This document shows, in pieces, positions 43,209-52,451 of a stretch of 64,000 nt of DNA. A program made the position numbers and the translations under genes. The stretch is from JAENVU01 sp038250905 (GTDB lineage Bacteria > Actinomycetota > Acidimicrobiia > IMCC26256 > JAENVU01): assembly GCA_038250905.1 (NCBI GenBank), contig JBBSBV010000009.1, forward strand, positions 47,054 to 111,053, read 5' to 3'. The notes beneath the pieces are model-generated. The model was not told the DNA's origin, ran no database searches, and saw only the letters and a list, made by a program, of their open reading frames with translations. Each line of letters starts with the position of its first letter. The stretch's first letter is position 1.

Positions 43209-44662
43209 CCGCCACCCTCGACCCACCGATCCCCCGCTCCACACCAGAACCCGATCGGGAGGTCGCGCCTGCTCCCCGCCTGCGCGCCTCCCTTCGGGTT
43301 CCGGTGATCCTGATCACACTGGTGGCCATCGGCGCCTGGCTGCGCCTCACCGGCCTCGGCTCGGCCCGACTCAACTACGACGAGTCGTTCACCGCGATGG
43401 CCGGTCGCCTCTCGCTCGGTCAGATGTTCTCGTACCTCAAGCTGCACGACTCCCACCCACCGCTCGACTACCTGCTGCACCTCCCACTCGCACGCGCCGG
43501 AGTTTCGGAGTTCTGGTTCCGGCTTCCGTCGGCGGTCTTCTCGATCACGGCGCTCGCGCTGTTCGCCTGGTGGGTGAAGGGCTGGGGCCGGATCGGCATT
43601 CTCGCCACGGCGTTGATGGCGATCAGTTCGTTCGAGATCCTGCACGGACGCGACGCCCGCATGTACGCAGAGACCGAGCTGTTCGGGGTCCTGATCGCGA
43701 TCATCGCAATGGCCTGGATCGTGCGGCCACGACGCCGACTCTCGGTGGCGCTCGGCGTCGTGGTGCTCCTCGCGATGATGACCCACGTCTCGATCTTCCT
43801 GTTGGTTCCGGGTCTCCTGCTGCTGGCCGGCCGCCGCACCGACGTCGAAGCGTGGTGGTGGCGCGGCGCGATCGTCGGCGCGGGCGCGGTTTGGGCCGTG
43901 CTCTGGGGCCCGTCGTTCCTCGTGCAGTCCCGTGGCGGGCATTCGGCGTGGATCCCTTCGACCACCCTGCACACGCTCACGACCGCAGTCGCGCACCTCG
44001 TCACGACCGTGCCGCAACTCGAATGGGCCGCGGCGGTGGCGATCGTGGTCGGCGGAGTGCTGCTGGTCCGGCGGGACAAGCCACTCGGCAAGCTCTGGCT
44101 CGCGGGGTTCGCGCTGCCGATCGCGTTTGCCGCGGTCGCCGGCCTCGCGGAACCGGTCGTGCTCGATCGGACGTTCACGCTCTTCGCGTGGGCCCCGATC
44201 CTCGCCGTCGCCTTCGCGCTCGATGCCATGCTGCGGAGGTCGGTCGTCGTCGGCGCGGCCGTCGTCGTGATGTCGGCCCTGATTCTGGCGCCCTCGGCGA
44301 TCGCCGCCGCCGAGGCCACGACCGGACCCAACTCGCCGCTGCGCGCGATCGAGCATCGCGTGCGACCGGGTGACATCGTCGCCGTCATCCCGCGCAGCAA
44401 GGCACCGGAACTGGCGTGGACCCTCGGCGTCCGGCACGGGTCGGGGTTCGCGCCCGTGCAGGTGCCGCGCATGCACAATGCGTTCGGGTTCCAGTACCGG
44501 GGCGACGATCCCTCGGGACGGGTGATCTTGCTCGACTGGCGACATCGGAACGCACCGGCGTCGACCCACGCGTGCGGAACGCCGTGGGGTCACGGCCACA
44601 CCCACGTCCGCTGTCTCGCGATCACCGTCCCGGCAGAGAGGGATCGACGATCGAGTGCTTGA
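43205..44662 (+). CDS. GT-C fold glycosyltransferase (family 39 / ArnT-PMT type)
   Basis: The 485-residue membrane protein has about eleven membrane helices. The first external loop has RLNYDESFTAMAGRLSLGQM, with the Asp-Glu pair typical of GT-C enzymes, followed by KLHDSHPPLDYLLH and GRDARMYAETELFG. It should transfer a sugar from a polyprenyl-phosphate donor to a protein, lipid or polymer outside the membrane. The donor is likely made by the GT2 protein encoded just before it (ATGA overlap). The acceptor is unknown. Confidence 0.88.
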   Translation: MTATLDPPIPRSTPEPDREVAPAPRLRASLRVPVILITLVAIGAWLRLTGLGSARLNYDESFTAMAGRLSLGQMFSYLKLHDSHPPLDYLLHLPLARAGVSEFWFRLPSAVFSITALALFAWWVKGWGRIGILATALMAISSFEILHGRDARMYAETELFGVLIAIIAMAWIVRPRRRLSVALGVVVLLAMMTHVSIFLLVPGLLLLAGRRTDVEAWWWRGAIVGAGAVWAVLWGPSFLVQSRGGHSAWIPSTTLHTLTTAVAHLVTTVPQLEWAAAVAIVVGGVLLVRRDKPLGKLWLAGFALPIAFAAVAGLAEPVVLDRTFTLFAWAPILAVAFALDAMLRRSVVVGAAVVVMSALILAPSAIAAAEATTGPNSPLRAIEHRVRPGDIVAVIPRSKAPELAWTLGVRHGSGFAPVQVPRMHNAFGFQYRGDDPSGRVILLDWRHRNAPASTHACGTPWGHGHTHVRCLAITVPAERDRRSSA

Positions 44663-44957
44663 GCTGGGCCTGTTCCTCGGCGGCATGGTGATCGCGCTCC
44701 CCGCGGTCCGGTGGTGGGCGAACGACGTCGCCCGCATTCCCGGACCGGTCTGGTTCTGGACCGGTCACGAACGGCGCCGATGGCGACGGAGTATCGCCGC
44801 CGGCTGGCTACTCGGCGGGTGGATCGCCCTGTTCCTGGTGGCCAGTTGGGCCCGCAGTGACGAACGCCGAGAACTCCTCGAAGAGGCCGACGACTTCGCG
44901 GCCCGCACCCACGAGCACGCTCATCACCGGTCAAGTCACCGCCCGATCACGCCGTAA
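44655..44957 (+). CDS. Small membrane protein, hypothetical
   Basis: A 100-residue protein with two membrane helices (LELGLFLGGMVIALPAVRWW and AAGWLLGGWIALFLVASWA) and a hydrophilic, His-rich C-terminus (THEHAHHRSSHR). The segment between them, NDVARIPGPVWFWTGHERRRW, resembles the equivalent part of the protein at 39154-39453. The GTG start overlaps the GT-C gene by eight bases. Function unknown; co-expression with the glycosyltransferases is likely. Confidence 0.75.
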   Translation: MLELGLFLGGMVIALPAVRWWANDVARIPGPVWFWTGHERRRWRRSIAAGWLLGGWIALFLVASWARSDERRELLEEADDFAARTHEHAHHRSSHRPITP

Positions 44958-44981
44958 CGTCGTCGAGGCAGTTCTCGAAGG

Positions 44982-45578
44982 ATGGCAATGGACTGGTCCC
45001 TGTTCCACATTGTGAACCGGTGGTCGAGCGATTCGAGCTGGGCGCATCCGTTCTTCCGGGGTTACGCGAACTACGGCGTCGTCCTGTTCGCCGTCGCACT
45101 CGCGATCGCCGGCTGGATCGGCCTGCGCGACGACGCCCGGATCCTCGCCCGGACGATCTGGGCAGCCGCGGCGGCGCTGATCGCCCTCGCCGTGAACCAA
45201 CCGCTCGCCGACTGGGTCGGTCGCGCCCGGCCGTTCGCGACGCATCGCGGGGTCCTCGTCCTCGTCGACAAGTCGCCCGATCCGACGTTCCTGAGCGACC
45301 ACGCGGTCGTGACCGGCGCGGTCGCGGTCGGATTGCTCTTGGCGGTCCGACGCGTCGGCCTGATCGCAATCGCCGGCGCGCTCGTCATGGCCTTCACCCG
45401 CGTCTACGTGGGCGCGCACTATCCGGGCGACGTCCTGGCCGGTCTCGTCTTCGGCGGCGCGATCGCCGCACTCGGCATCCCACTCGTCGACCGTTGGCTC
45501 GCGCCTCTGTGTGAGCGGGTACGCACGTCTCCCCCACTGGCCCGCTTCACCCGTCAGGCCACACCGCAGGTCGCCTGA
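44982..45578 (+). CDS. PAP2-family phosphatase
   Basis: The 198-residue membrane protein has the three phosphatase motifs of the PAP2 superfamily in order: VGRARPF (K/R-x6-RP variant), FLSDHAVV (usually PSGH) and TRVYVGAHYPGDV (SR-x5-H-x3-D variant). It should remove phosphate from lipid phosphates such as polyprenyl pyrophosphate or phosphatidate. Following the polyprenol-dependent glycosyltransferases, recycling of the polyprenyl carrier is an attractive role, by inference. Confidence 0.9.
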   Translation: MAMDWSLFHIVNRWSSDSSWAHPFFRGYANYGVVLFAVALAIAGWIGLRDDARILARTIWAAAAALIALAVNQPLADWVGRARPFATHRGVLVLVDKSPDPTFLSDHAVVTGAVAVGLLLAVRRVGLIAIAGALVMAFTRVYVGAHYPGDVLAGLVFGGAIAALGIPLVDRWLAPLCERVRTSPPLARFTRQATPQVA

Positions 45579-45580
45579 CC

Positions 45581-45781
45581 TCACACCACCGCGCCGCGGC
45601 TCGGATCGGAGAACCCCGCGGCCGCTTCGGCCTGGGCTGCGAGTTCCTCGTCGGAAACCATGCCGACTGCGCCCGCGTCCGCCGCATCGAGGTACGCCGC
45701 CGCCCGTTCGAGGTCGACGTCACACATCGTGATCCCGGCCCGGAACTCACCCCGGCACTGGGGACACCACCGTTCCGCCAT
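45581..45781 (-). CDS. Small zinc-ribbon protein
   Basis: A 66-residue protein with an N-terminal half zinc ribbon: MAERWCPQCRGEFRAGITMC, having CxxC and a third Cys eleven residues on, which may bind metal with a further ligand. The rest is acidic and helical (VSDEELAAQAEAAAGFSDP). It resembles short actinobacterial zinc-finger proteins, but no function is known. It is tail-to-tail with the PAP2 gene (gap of two bases). Confidence 0.65.
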   Translation of the reverse strand: MAERWCPQCRGEFRAGITMCDVDLERAAAYLDAADAGAVGMVSDEELAAQAEAAAGFSDPSRGAVV

Positions 45782-45812
45782 CCCCGCACCGTAGGCCCAC
45801 CCACCAACCCGT

Positions 45813-45859
45813 GCGTTTGTCGACTCAACGTGACTAGGAGTCGTCAGATCGACAAACGC
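45813..45859. terminator. Inverted repeat downstream of the acyl-CoA ligase gene
   Basis: GCGTTTGTCGA (45813-45823) pairs perfectly with TCGACAAACGC (45849-45859), and an inner GACTC (45822-45826) can pair with GAGTC (45838-45842). It starts six bases after the stop of the minus-strand ligase gene, where a terminator is expected. No T-run follows. Confidence 0.55.
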
Positions 45860-45864
45860 TGCAG

Positions 45865-47214
45865 TTAGGGGGACGGTGTAGCAACCGCGGCGCGGAGGTC
45901 GGCACGGAGGATCTTGCCGATCTCGCTGCGAGGCAGGGCCTCCATCCAGACGAATGCGACCGGCACCTTGTAGGCCACGAGGTGCTCACGGCAGAGGGTC
46001 ACCAACTCGGCATCGTCCACCGCGCGACCCACGAGACAGGCGACCGGTACGTCACCCAGACGGTCGTCGGGCCGGGCGACCACCGCGACGTCGTCGACCG
46101 CGGGCGACAGGCGTAGTACCTCCTCGACCGCGGCCGGGTGCACCTTGTTCCCGCCGCGGTTGATCACGTCCCCGGCGCGGCCCTCGATCCAGACGAAGCC
46201 GTCGGCATCCAGGCGAGCGAGGTCACCGGTGTCGATGTAGCCGTCGGCATCGGTGCGTTCGGCGATGCCGGTGGCCGCGTTGGGCGGGCGGACCCAGAGG
46301 CGGCCGTCTTCGGCGACGCGGATATCGACCCCCGGATGCGGACGACCGACCGCGCCGAGCTTCTCCGGATGCTCCCGTGCGTCGGCTGCGGTCCAGCCGA
46401 TCACCTCGCCGATCTCGGCCTGGCCGTACCCGTTGAGGACGAAGACGTCGAAGCGATCGGCGAAGCGGCGGGCGTGGAGGGGCGAGAGCGGCGCGGTGAT
46501 GGAGCGGACGTACTTGAGGGGGTGGAGCGACTCGACGTCGGATTCGGTGAGCGCCACCATCGCCGCGGGCGGGAGGACCGTCGACCGGATCGCGTGCCGC
46601 TCCACGAGCGTGGCGAAGTCGTGCGGGGTGAAGCGGTCCATGATCACGAGCGCGGCTCCGGCCCGTAGACCGAACAACGCGTTGTAGAGCCCGGCGTTGA
46701 GCGCCATCGAGACGGGAATGAGGTTCGGCGTCGGCGTCCGGCTCGGGGCGCCGCCGGCACGCAACGGACCCAGCACCCGGTCGAGCAGTTCGAGGTACGC
46801 AGTGTGGGTGTGCAGGATCGGCCGGGGTCGTCCGGTCGTCCCCGACGTCCAGGTAACGAACGCGACGCCGTCGTCGTACCGGCGCGAGGTTTCGAGCCGT
46901 TCGATCCCGGCTTCGGTGACGAACGCAACGGGTCCGGTCTCGGCGAGTGCGGCGGAGACCTCCGCGGCAGGCAGACGCGGATTGACCGGGACGTAGACAC
47001 CACCGGCGAGCCAGACCCCCGCCATTGCGGTCACGAGGTCGGGTCCGTTCGGCAAGGCGATCGCCACGGCACGTCGGTCGAGCGGACCGAGGTCGTCGGC
47101 GAACCGACGCGTCTCCGCCCGCGCCTCGCCCGCGGTCATGGTCTGCTCCATGGAGTGGAGCAGCGGTTCGTCGGAGCCGAAGGGATGATCGAGCAGGAGC
47201 GACGCGAGGTTCAC
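45865..47214 (-). CDS. AMP-forming acyl-CoA synthetase/ligase
   Basis: The 449-residue protein has the adenylate-forming enzyme motifs: VAFVTWTSGTTGRPRP (P-loop), NGYGQAEIGEVIGW (A5), YIDTGDLARLDADGFVWIEGRAGDVINRGGNKVHPAAVEE, cited as YIDTGDLARL and GRAGDVINRGGNKVHP, and the C-terminal lysine region LPRSEIGKILRADL. It is short for the family because the N-terminal domain is reduced. It should activate a carboxylic acid to its CoA ester. The GTG start overlaps the stop of the crotonase gene, so it belongs to the same operon. Confidence 0.9.
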   Translation of the reverse strand: MNLASLLLDHPFGSDEPLLHSMEQTMTAGEARAETRRFADDLGPLDRRAVAIALPNGPDLVTAMAGVWLAGGVYVPVNPRLPAAEVSAALAETGPVAFVTEAGIERLETSRRYDDGVAFVTWTSGTTGRPRPILHTHTAYLELLDRVLGPLRAGGAPSRTPTPNLIPVSMALNAGLYNALFGLRAGAALVIMDRFTPHDFATLVERHAIRSTVLPPAAMVALTESDVESLHPLKYVRSITAPLSPLHARRFADRFDVFVLNGYGQAEIGEVIGWTAADAREHPEKLGAVGRPHPGVDIRVAEDGRLWVRPPNAATGIAERTDADGYIDTGDLARLDADGFVWIEGRAGDVINRGGNKVHPAAVEEVLRLSPAVDDVAVVARPDDRLGDVPVACLVGRAVDDAELVTLCREHLVAYKVPVAFVWMEALPRSEIGKILRADLRAAVATPSP

Positions 47215-48011
47215 GCCGGCGGTTGCCACACGGGATCGCGTTTCTCCGCGAACGCCCGCGGTCCTTCGTCCTGGTCGGGATGACCCCACATGCCGACGAG
47301 ATGACCGGCGCCGACGCGACACGCATCGGTGAGGCCGAGTTCGAGGGCGGCCCACAACGCCTTCTTGGTCGCGGCCATCGCGGCGGGCGAGTTCCGGGCG
47401 ATGGTCTCTCCGAGTTCCTGGGCCCGTTCCCGCAATCGCTCGGGCGGGTCCACCACCTCGGAGATCATGCCGAGTTGGAGCGCGCGGTCGGCGGGCATGC
47501 GCTCGTACTTGCCCATGAACGCCATCCGCATCACCGCCTCGGCCGGCATCTTGCGCATGAGGCCGATGGCCTCGATCGCGACGACCTGCCCGACCGACAC
47601 GTGCGGGTCGAAGAACTGCGCGTCGCTCGCTGCGATCACGATGTCGGCGTCGGCCACCCAGTGGAACGCACCGCCCGCGCAGAGACCGTTGACCGCGGTG
47701 ATCACCGGTTTCCACACCTGCTGGTGCCAGGCGGTGAAATGGAGGTCGAACTGCTCCACCGATTCCCGGTACCGCTCCATGCCGAGGCCGTCGGAAGCCA
47801 CCTCGGACACGTCGGCGCCGGTCTGGAACGCGCGGCCGTTCCCGGTGTGCACGATCACGCGCACCTCGGGGTCGTCGTCGAGCTCCTTCCACGCGAGCGC
47901 GAACTCGTCGCGCATCGCGTTGTTCATCGCGTTCAACTGGTCGGGCCGGTCGTTGATCAGCCAGCCGACCGGACCGTGCCGCTCCACCACCAGGTGCTCG
48001 TAGTCGGTCAC
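47211..48011 (-). CDS. Enoyl-CoA hydratase/isomerase family protein
   Basis: The 266-residue protein is a crotonase-fold enzyme. Oxyanion-hole segments are AFQTGADVSEVAS and NGLCAGGAFHWVADADIVIA; FFDPHVSVGQVVAIEA holds the region of the catalytic acid. It should act on a 2-enoyl-CoA intermediate or a related thioester. It overlaps the acyl-CoA dehydrogenase upstream and the ligase downstream by four bases each, forming a three-gene operon. Confidence 0.9.
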   Translation of the reverse strand: MTDYEHLVVERHGPVGWLINDRPDQLNAMNNAMRDEFALAWKELDDDPEVRVIVHTGNGRAFQTGADVSEVASDGLGMERYRESVEQFDLHFTAWHQQVWKPVITAVNGLCAGGAFHWVADADIVIAASDAQFFDPHVSVGQVVAIEAIGLMRKMPAEAVMRMAFMGKYERMPADRALQLGMISEVVDPPERLRERAQELGETIARNSPAAMAATKKALWAALELGLTDACRVGAGHLVGMWGHPDQDEGPRAFAEKRDPVWQPPA

Positions 48012-49267
48012 GACCGCGGCACCTCCTCCCACGGCGCGTCGGACCATGGGTCCGGTTCGCGCGGCAGACCCAAGACCCGCTCGCCGAGGATGTTCTTGTT
48101 CACTTCCGTCGTCCCACCTTCGATGGTGTTGGCCCGGGACCGCAGCATGCCGCGAATCTCGTGGGGCATCCCGTCCTGGTACTGCTCGCCACCTTCCCAC
48201 GCGGTGGCGTCCGCCCCGAGCAGGTCCGCGGCCACCATCTGGATGCGCTGGTTGAGTGCGCCCTGATGGACCTTGCCGATCGAGGCGGCGGGCCCGGGCG
48301 TCCCGCCCGCCTGCACCACTGCGCGCACCCGTTGGTTGGTGAGGGCGCGTACCCGCTCCTCCGCGTAGACCGACGCCAGCCGCTGCCGCACCGCGGCGTC
48401 GTCGCCCCGACCCAGCTCGCGCGCTCGTGCGATCACGTGTTCGACCCCGCGGCCGCCGATGCGGTCGACGCCACCCGACCCTGCGCCCGACACCATCTGG
48501 CGTTCCCCGGCGAGACTCGATCCTGCGACCCGCCACCCGTCGCCGGTCCCGCCGATGCGGTAGTCGTCGGGGATGCGGACATCGTCGAGGAAGACCTCGT
48601 TGAAGTCGATCTCGCCGCCCAGGTGACGCAACGGACGCACGGTCACGCCGGGCGCGTGCAGGTCGACGATGAAGTAGGTGAGCCCCTGTCGCTTCTGGCG
48701 CGACGGGTCGCTACGTGCGAGACACACCGCGAAGTCACTGAAGTGGGCCCAGGTGGTCCAGACCTTCTGACCGTTGAGCACCCACTCGTCCCCGTCGAGT
48801 TCGGCCCGGGTCGCGAGCGACGCCAGGTCGGAACCGGCACCGGGTTCGGAGAGGAGCTGACACCACCGCTCCTCGTCGCGCACCATCGGTGGCAGAAACC
48901 GGAGTCGTTGCGCCTCGGTCCCGTGGGCGAAGAGCGCGGGTGCGGCGGAGTTGAGGCCGAGCGGGTTCAGCCGGCCGAGGTTGTACGGCGCGAGCACCGA
49001 CTCCGCGACGCGGGCCTGGTCGGGGGTGAGGTCGAGGCCCGAGTACTCGACGGGCCAGGTGGCCACGGCGAGCCCACTCGCGGCGAACGTCGGATACCAC
49101 GCCTCGTACTCCGCTCGCGGCCGGACGGCCCGGATCGCGTCCCGCCCCGCCCGCGCCGCATCCCGCCACGCCCGCGGTACGAACTCCTCCACCCACGCCC
49201 CGACCCGCGCCCGTATCTCCTCGTCGGACGATGCACGATCAAGTTCCAATGCCGGCGGGTCAGGCAT
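48008..49267 (-). CDS. Acyl-CoA dehydrogenase
   Basis: The 419-residue flavoprotein has the acyl-CoA dehydrogenase motifs: CQLLSEPGAGSDLASLATRA, the WVLNGQKVWTTWAHFSDFAVCLAR region, IDFNEVFLDDVRIPDDYRI and a C-terminal RSRANTIEGGTTEVNKNILGE. It belongs to the branch common in actinobacterial sterol and aromatic side-chain catabolism, where enzymes often work as two-subunit complexes; no second subunit is seen here. It leads the operon with the crotonase and the ligase. Confidence 0.92.
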   Translation of the reverse strand: MPDPPALELDRASSDEEIRARVGAWVEEFVPRAWRDAARAGRDAIRAVRPRAEYEAWYPTFAASGLAVATWPVEYSGLDLTPDQARVAESVLAPYNLGRLNPLGLNSAAPALFAHGTEAQRLRFLPPMVRDEERWCQLLSEPGAGSDLASLATRAELDGDEWVLNGQKVWTTWAHFSDFAVCLARSDPSRQKRQGLTYFIVDLHAPGVTVRPLRHLGGEIDFNEVFLDDVRIPDDYRIGGTGDGWRVAGSSLAGERQMVSGAGSGGVDRIGGRGVEHVIARARELGRGDDAAVRQRLASVYAEERVRALTNQRVRAVVQAGGTPGPAASIGKVHQGALNQRIQMVAADLLGADATAWEGGEQYQDGMPHEIRGMLRSRANTIEGGTTEVNKNILGERVLGLPREPDPWSDAPWEEVPRS

Positions 49268-49389
49268 CGCAGATGTCCCTCATATCGATAGTCGCTCCCG
49301 AGCCGGAGCTTGCGGAGGCGAGCCGCGAGGCAGCGAGCCCCACGGAAGGCATGACCATCAGGAGCGCGAGCGTACGAGCAAGAAAGTCG

Positions 49390-50214
49390 TCAATATCTTC
49401 CGTAGAGGAAATCGACCACCGGGGTGGCGTCGGGAAACGAGCCGGTGATGCCGGAGCTGCAGTAGCCGGCGTCGGTGATGACGGTGACACCGTTCAGGTA
49501 GGCGGCCGCGTCGCTACACAGGAACGCGAGCGGGCCGGCCTGCTCCTCCGGGGTCGACGCCTCGACGCCGGTGGCCTCGCGGTAGTCGGCACCGAAACCC
49601 AGCCACATCTCGGCGTTCGCCCGGGCCAACGGCGTGTCGGTCGGGCCGGGCAGGATCGCGTTGATGCGGATGCCCCGCTTGAGCATCGGGAACGCTTCGC
49701 GCGCCACGTATCCACACATGGCCTGCTTGCTCCACATGTAGTCGGCCTTCTTGTGCTCCGCGATCCACTCGACCGCCGAGTCGAAGTCCGGGGTGTCGAG
49801 GAACTCCTTGACCAGGCCGAGGTTCGCCTCCCACGAGAGTCCCGCCGCGGACGAGATCATCCCGATCGCCGACCCACGGGGCAGCAAGTCGGCCGCCAGC
49901 GCCCGCTCGATGAGATGCCGGTGGCCGATGAAGTTGATCTTCTCGATCCCCGGGGTGCCGTCGGCGACACCGGCGCACGAGAACAGGGCGTTGATCGGCC
50001 CGCCACAGGCGTCGATCGCGGCGTCGATGCTGGCCCGCTCGCTCAGGTCGACGGTGATCGACGTCATCCCCTCGCGCTCGACGGGGACCCGGTCCATGAC
50101 GACGACGTCGGCCCCGAGATCCTGGACCAGGGCCGCGGTGGCCGCGCCCATCCCGGTGGCTCCGCCCACGACCAGCGCCCGTTTGCCGTCGTAGCGGAAT
50201 GAGGTCGCGTCCAT
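49390..50214 (-). CDS. SDR dehydrogenase of 3-alpha-hydroxysteroid / coniferyl-alcohol dehydrogenase type
   Basis: The 274-residue protein is a classical SDR: VVGGATGMGAATAAL (TGxxxGxG variant), FSCAGVADG and catalytic Ser in MISSAAGLSW. The YxxxK motif (DYMWSKQAM) comes about 24 residues later than usual, after an inserted helical stretch (LVKEFLDTPDFDSAVEWI). This long insert is characteristic of 3-alpha-hydroxysteroid dehydrogenase/carbonyl reductase and coniferyl-alcohol dehydrogenase. A hydroxysteroid or similar bulky alcohol is the likely substrate. A GGAG site precedes the ATG at 50214. Confidence 0.87.
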   Translation of the reverse strand: MDATSFRYDGKRALVVGGATGMGAATAALVQDLGADVVVMDRVPVEREGMTSITVDLSERASIDAAIDACGGPINALFSCAGVADGTPGIEKINFIGHRHLIERALAADLLPRGSAIGMISSAAGLSWEANLGLVKEFLDTPDFDSAVEWIAEHKKADYMWSKQAMCGYVAREAFPMLKRGIRINAILPGPTDTPLARANAEMWLGFGADYREATGVEASTPEEQAGPLAFLCSDAAAYLNGVTVITDAGYCSSGITGSFPDATPVVDFLYGRY

Positions 50215-50328
50215 ACTTCGTCTCCTGGTCGAGGAAGGCCCGCAGCAGTGCGGCGCGCGCACATTATCTAGAGTCCGACGGTCGCGAATCGCGCCCACGC
50301 CGTCCGAGCACCAACCCGAGGGACACCC

Positions 50329-51588
50329 ATGGCAGATGCCATCACCGACGCCGGTATCGCTCGCCTGCGGGCGCGTATCGGAATCGCGCGTCCCCACACG
50401 CAACCACCGCACTACCGCGTGCCCAACGAGGATGCCTTCCGGCACGTGGCCGAGGCCTACGGCGACGACAACCCGTTGTGGTGCGACCCGAGCTACGGCA
50501 TAGGAACCCGATGGGGTGGCCCGCTCGCGCCGCCGCATCTCGTGGGGGGCGACACGCTCATCGGTGAGGACGAGGTGACCCGACTGCCCGACGACGTCCG
50601 CGCGGTGATGAAGGGTGACCCGCTCGGTGGCGTGCACGCGTTCTACTCGGGGTCGTTCCGGGAGTGGTGGAACCCGCTGCGCCCCGGGACCCGGGTGGCG
50701 CGCCGCAACGCGCTCGTCGGGGTCCACGACAAGGTGGGTGAGTTCGCGGGTCGGGCCGTCCACGAGTGGTTCGGCGAGGTCTTCGCCGCGGTCGACGGTC
50801 CGGTGCTGGCGGGCCAGTACCGCCTGATGATCCGCGCGGAGCGGGAGAAGGCCACCGAGCGCAAGCAAAACGACGGCATCGAGATCCGGCCGTACACCGA
50901 CGCCGAGATCGCGGCGATCGACGAAACCGTCGCCACCGAGCGCGACCACCGCCGCGGCGCCGAACCGCGGTACTGGGAGGACGTGGTCGAGGGCGACGAA
51001 CTCGGGCCGATCGTGAAGGGTCCGATGCGCGTCACCGACATGGTCGTGTGGCACACGGGCATGGGCATGGGCCTCTACGGCGTGAAGGCCCTGCGCCTCG
51101 CGTCCGATCAGCGGCGCCGCATGCCGCGGTTCTTCCGGCCCGACGCGCTCAACATCCCCGACGTGCAGCAGCGGGTGCACTGGGATCCGGAGTGGGCCCG
51201 GGCGGCGGGCAACCCCACGAGTTACGACTACGGCCGCATGCGCGAGACGTGGTTGATCCACCTCTGCACCGACTGGATGGGTGACGACGCGTGGCTGTGG
51301 AAGCTCGACTGCCAGTTCCGCAAGTTCAACTACGTCGGCGACACCCACTGGATGCGCGGCCGGGTGACGCGTCGGTATCTGGCGGACGGCGATCGACCGG
51401 CCGTCGATCTCGACGTGTGGGGCGAGAACCAGCGCGGCGACACCACCACCCCGGGTCACGCCACCATCCTCCTGCCGTCGCGCGAGCACGGGCCGGTGCG
51501 ACTGCCCGAACCACCCGGTCACGCCACCAACTGCCAGGAAGCGCTCGACGCGCTCGCGACACGTTTCGCCGCCGAGGAGACCGCATGA
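50329..51588 (+). CDS. Double hot-dog MaoC-type dehydratase (FAS1-like)
   Basis: The 419-residue protein has two hot-dog domains. The N-terminal one (RVPNEDAFRHVAEAYGDDNPLWCDP) is of the FAS1-like/MaoC N-terminal type, and the C-terminal half (VTDMVVWHTGMGMGLYGVKALR and THWMRGRVTRRYL) resembles a MaoC domain. Such proteins hydrate enoyl-CoA thioesters of large substrates. The canonical hydratase motif (D-x5-H) is plausible around GDDNPLWCD but not certain. It is divergent from the SDR gene and overlaps the next crotonase gene by four bases. Confidence 0.84.
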   Translation: MADAITDAGIARLRARIGIARPHTQPPHYRVPNEDAFRHVAEAYGDDNPLWCDPSYGIGTRWGGPLAPPHLVGGDTLIGEDEVTRLPDDVRAVMKGDPLGGVHAFYSGSFREWWNPLRPGTRVARRNALVGVHDKVGEFAGRAVHEWFGEVFAAVDGPVLAGQYRLMIRAEREKATERKQNDGIEIRPYTDAEIAAIDETVATERDHRRGAEPRYWEDVVEGDELGPIVKGPMRVTDMVVWHTGMGMGLYGVKALRLASDQRRRMPRFFRPDALNIPDVQQRVHWDPEWARAAGNPTSYDYGRMRETWLIHLCTDWMGDDAWLWKLDCQFRKFNYVGDTHWMRGRVTRRYLADGDRPAVDLDVWGENQRGDTTTPGHATILLPSREHGPVRLPEPPGHATNCQEALDALATRFAAEETA

Positions 51589-52400
51589 AGCCCTACCCCG
51601 CCATCCCCGACGGCCTGTTCGTCGCGCACGAGGGACCCGTACTCCGCGTGGGTCTCGACCGGCCGGACCGCCGCAACGCGATCACCGATCCGATGGTCTA
51701 CGCGCTCGTCGACATCGTCGATGCGGCCGGCAGTGACGAGTCGGTCCGCGTCATCCATCTCACGGGCACCGGCGAACACTTCTGTTCGGGCTTCGACCTC
51801 GGCGACCGCGCCGGGGGCGACGAGGGCGAGAAGCCGCGCGTCAGCTCGATCAGCCGGCGGATGCAGGCGCACGTGAACCGGCTCGTCACCGCGATGCTCA
51901 CGGTGCAGGTCCCGATCGTGTGCACCGCCCGCGGTTGGGTGATCGGCCTCGGCCTCGACCTGGCGCTCGCCTCCGACTTCACGGTCGTCGCCGAGGACGC
52001 CCGCCTCTGGGCGCCGTTCACCGACTTCGGGTTCACACCCGACAGCGGCGCGTCGTGGCTGATCCCCCGTCTGGCCGGTGTCGTCCGAGCCCGGGAGATG
52101 CTGCTGCTCGGCACCAAGGCGTCGGGTCGCGACGCCGCGGACTGGGGGCTGGTGCACCGGGCCGTGCCCGAGCCCGATCTCGACGACGCTTCGACGGCGC
52201 TCCTCGACCGTCTGGCCGCCGGCCCGACCGTCGCGTTCGGCGCCACCAAGGTGCTGCTCCACCGTGCGCTCACCACCGACATCGACCGTCATCTCCTCGA
52301 CGAGGCGTGGGCGATGGAGGTCTCGAGCCGCTCGGACGATTTCAAGGAATACGGACACGCGGCGAAAGAGCGACGTGATCCCCACTTCCGCGGTCGCTGA
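51585..52400 (+). CDS. Enoyl-CoA hydratase/isomerase family protein
   Basis: The 271-residue crotonase-fold protein has oxyanion-hole segments HLTGTGEHFCSGFDLGD and CTARGWVIGLGLDLALASDF, and LWAPFTDFGFTPDSGASWLIPRL near the second catalytic acid. It is a second crotonase, distinct from the one at 47.2 kb. Its ATG overlaps the dehydratase stop, so both probably act on successive intermediates of the same CoA-thioester pathway. Confidence 0.9.
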   Translation: MKPYPAIPDGLFVAHEGPVLRVGLDRPDRRNAITDPMVYALVDIVDAAGSDESVRVIHLTGTGEHFCSGFDLGDRAGGDEGEKPRVSSISRRMQAHVNRLVTAMLTVQVPIVCTARGWVIGLGLDLALASDFTVVAEDARLWAPFTDFGFTPDSGASWLIPRLAGVVRAREMLLLGTKASGRDAADWGLVHRAVPEPDLDDASTALLDRLAAGPTVAFGATKVLLHRALTTDIDRHLLDEAWAMEVSSRSDDFKEYGHAAKERRDPHFRGR

Positions 52401-52451
52401 TCGGGAGCGAGCCACGTTTCGCGGCGATCGACTTCGGGCAAAGACACCGAC

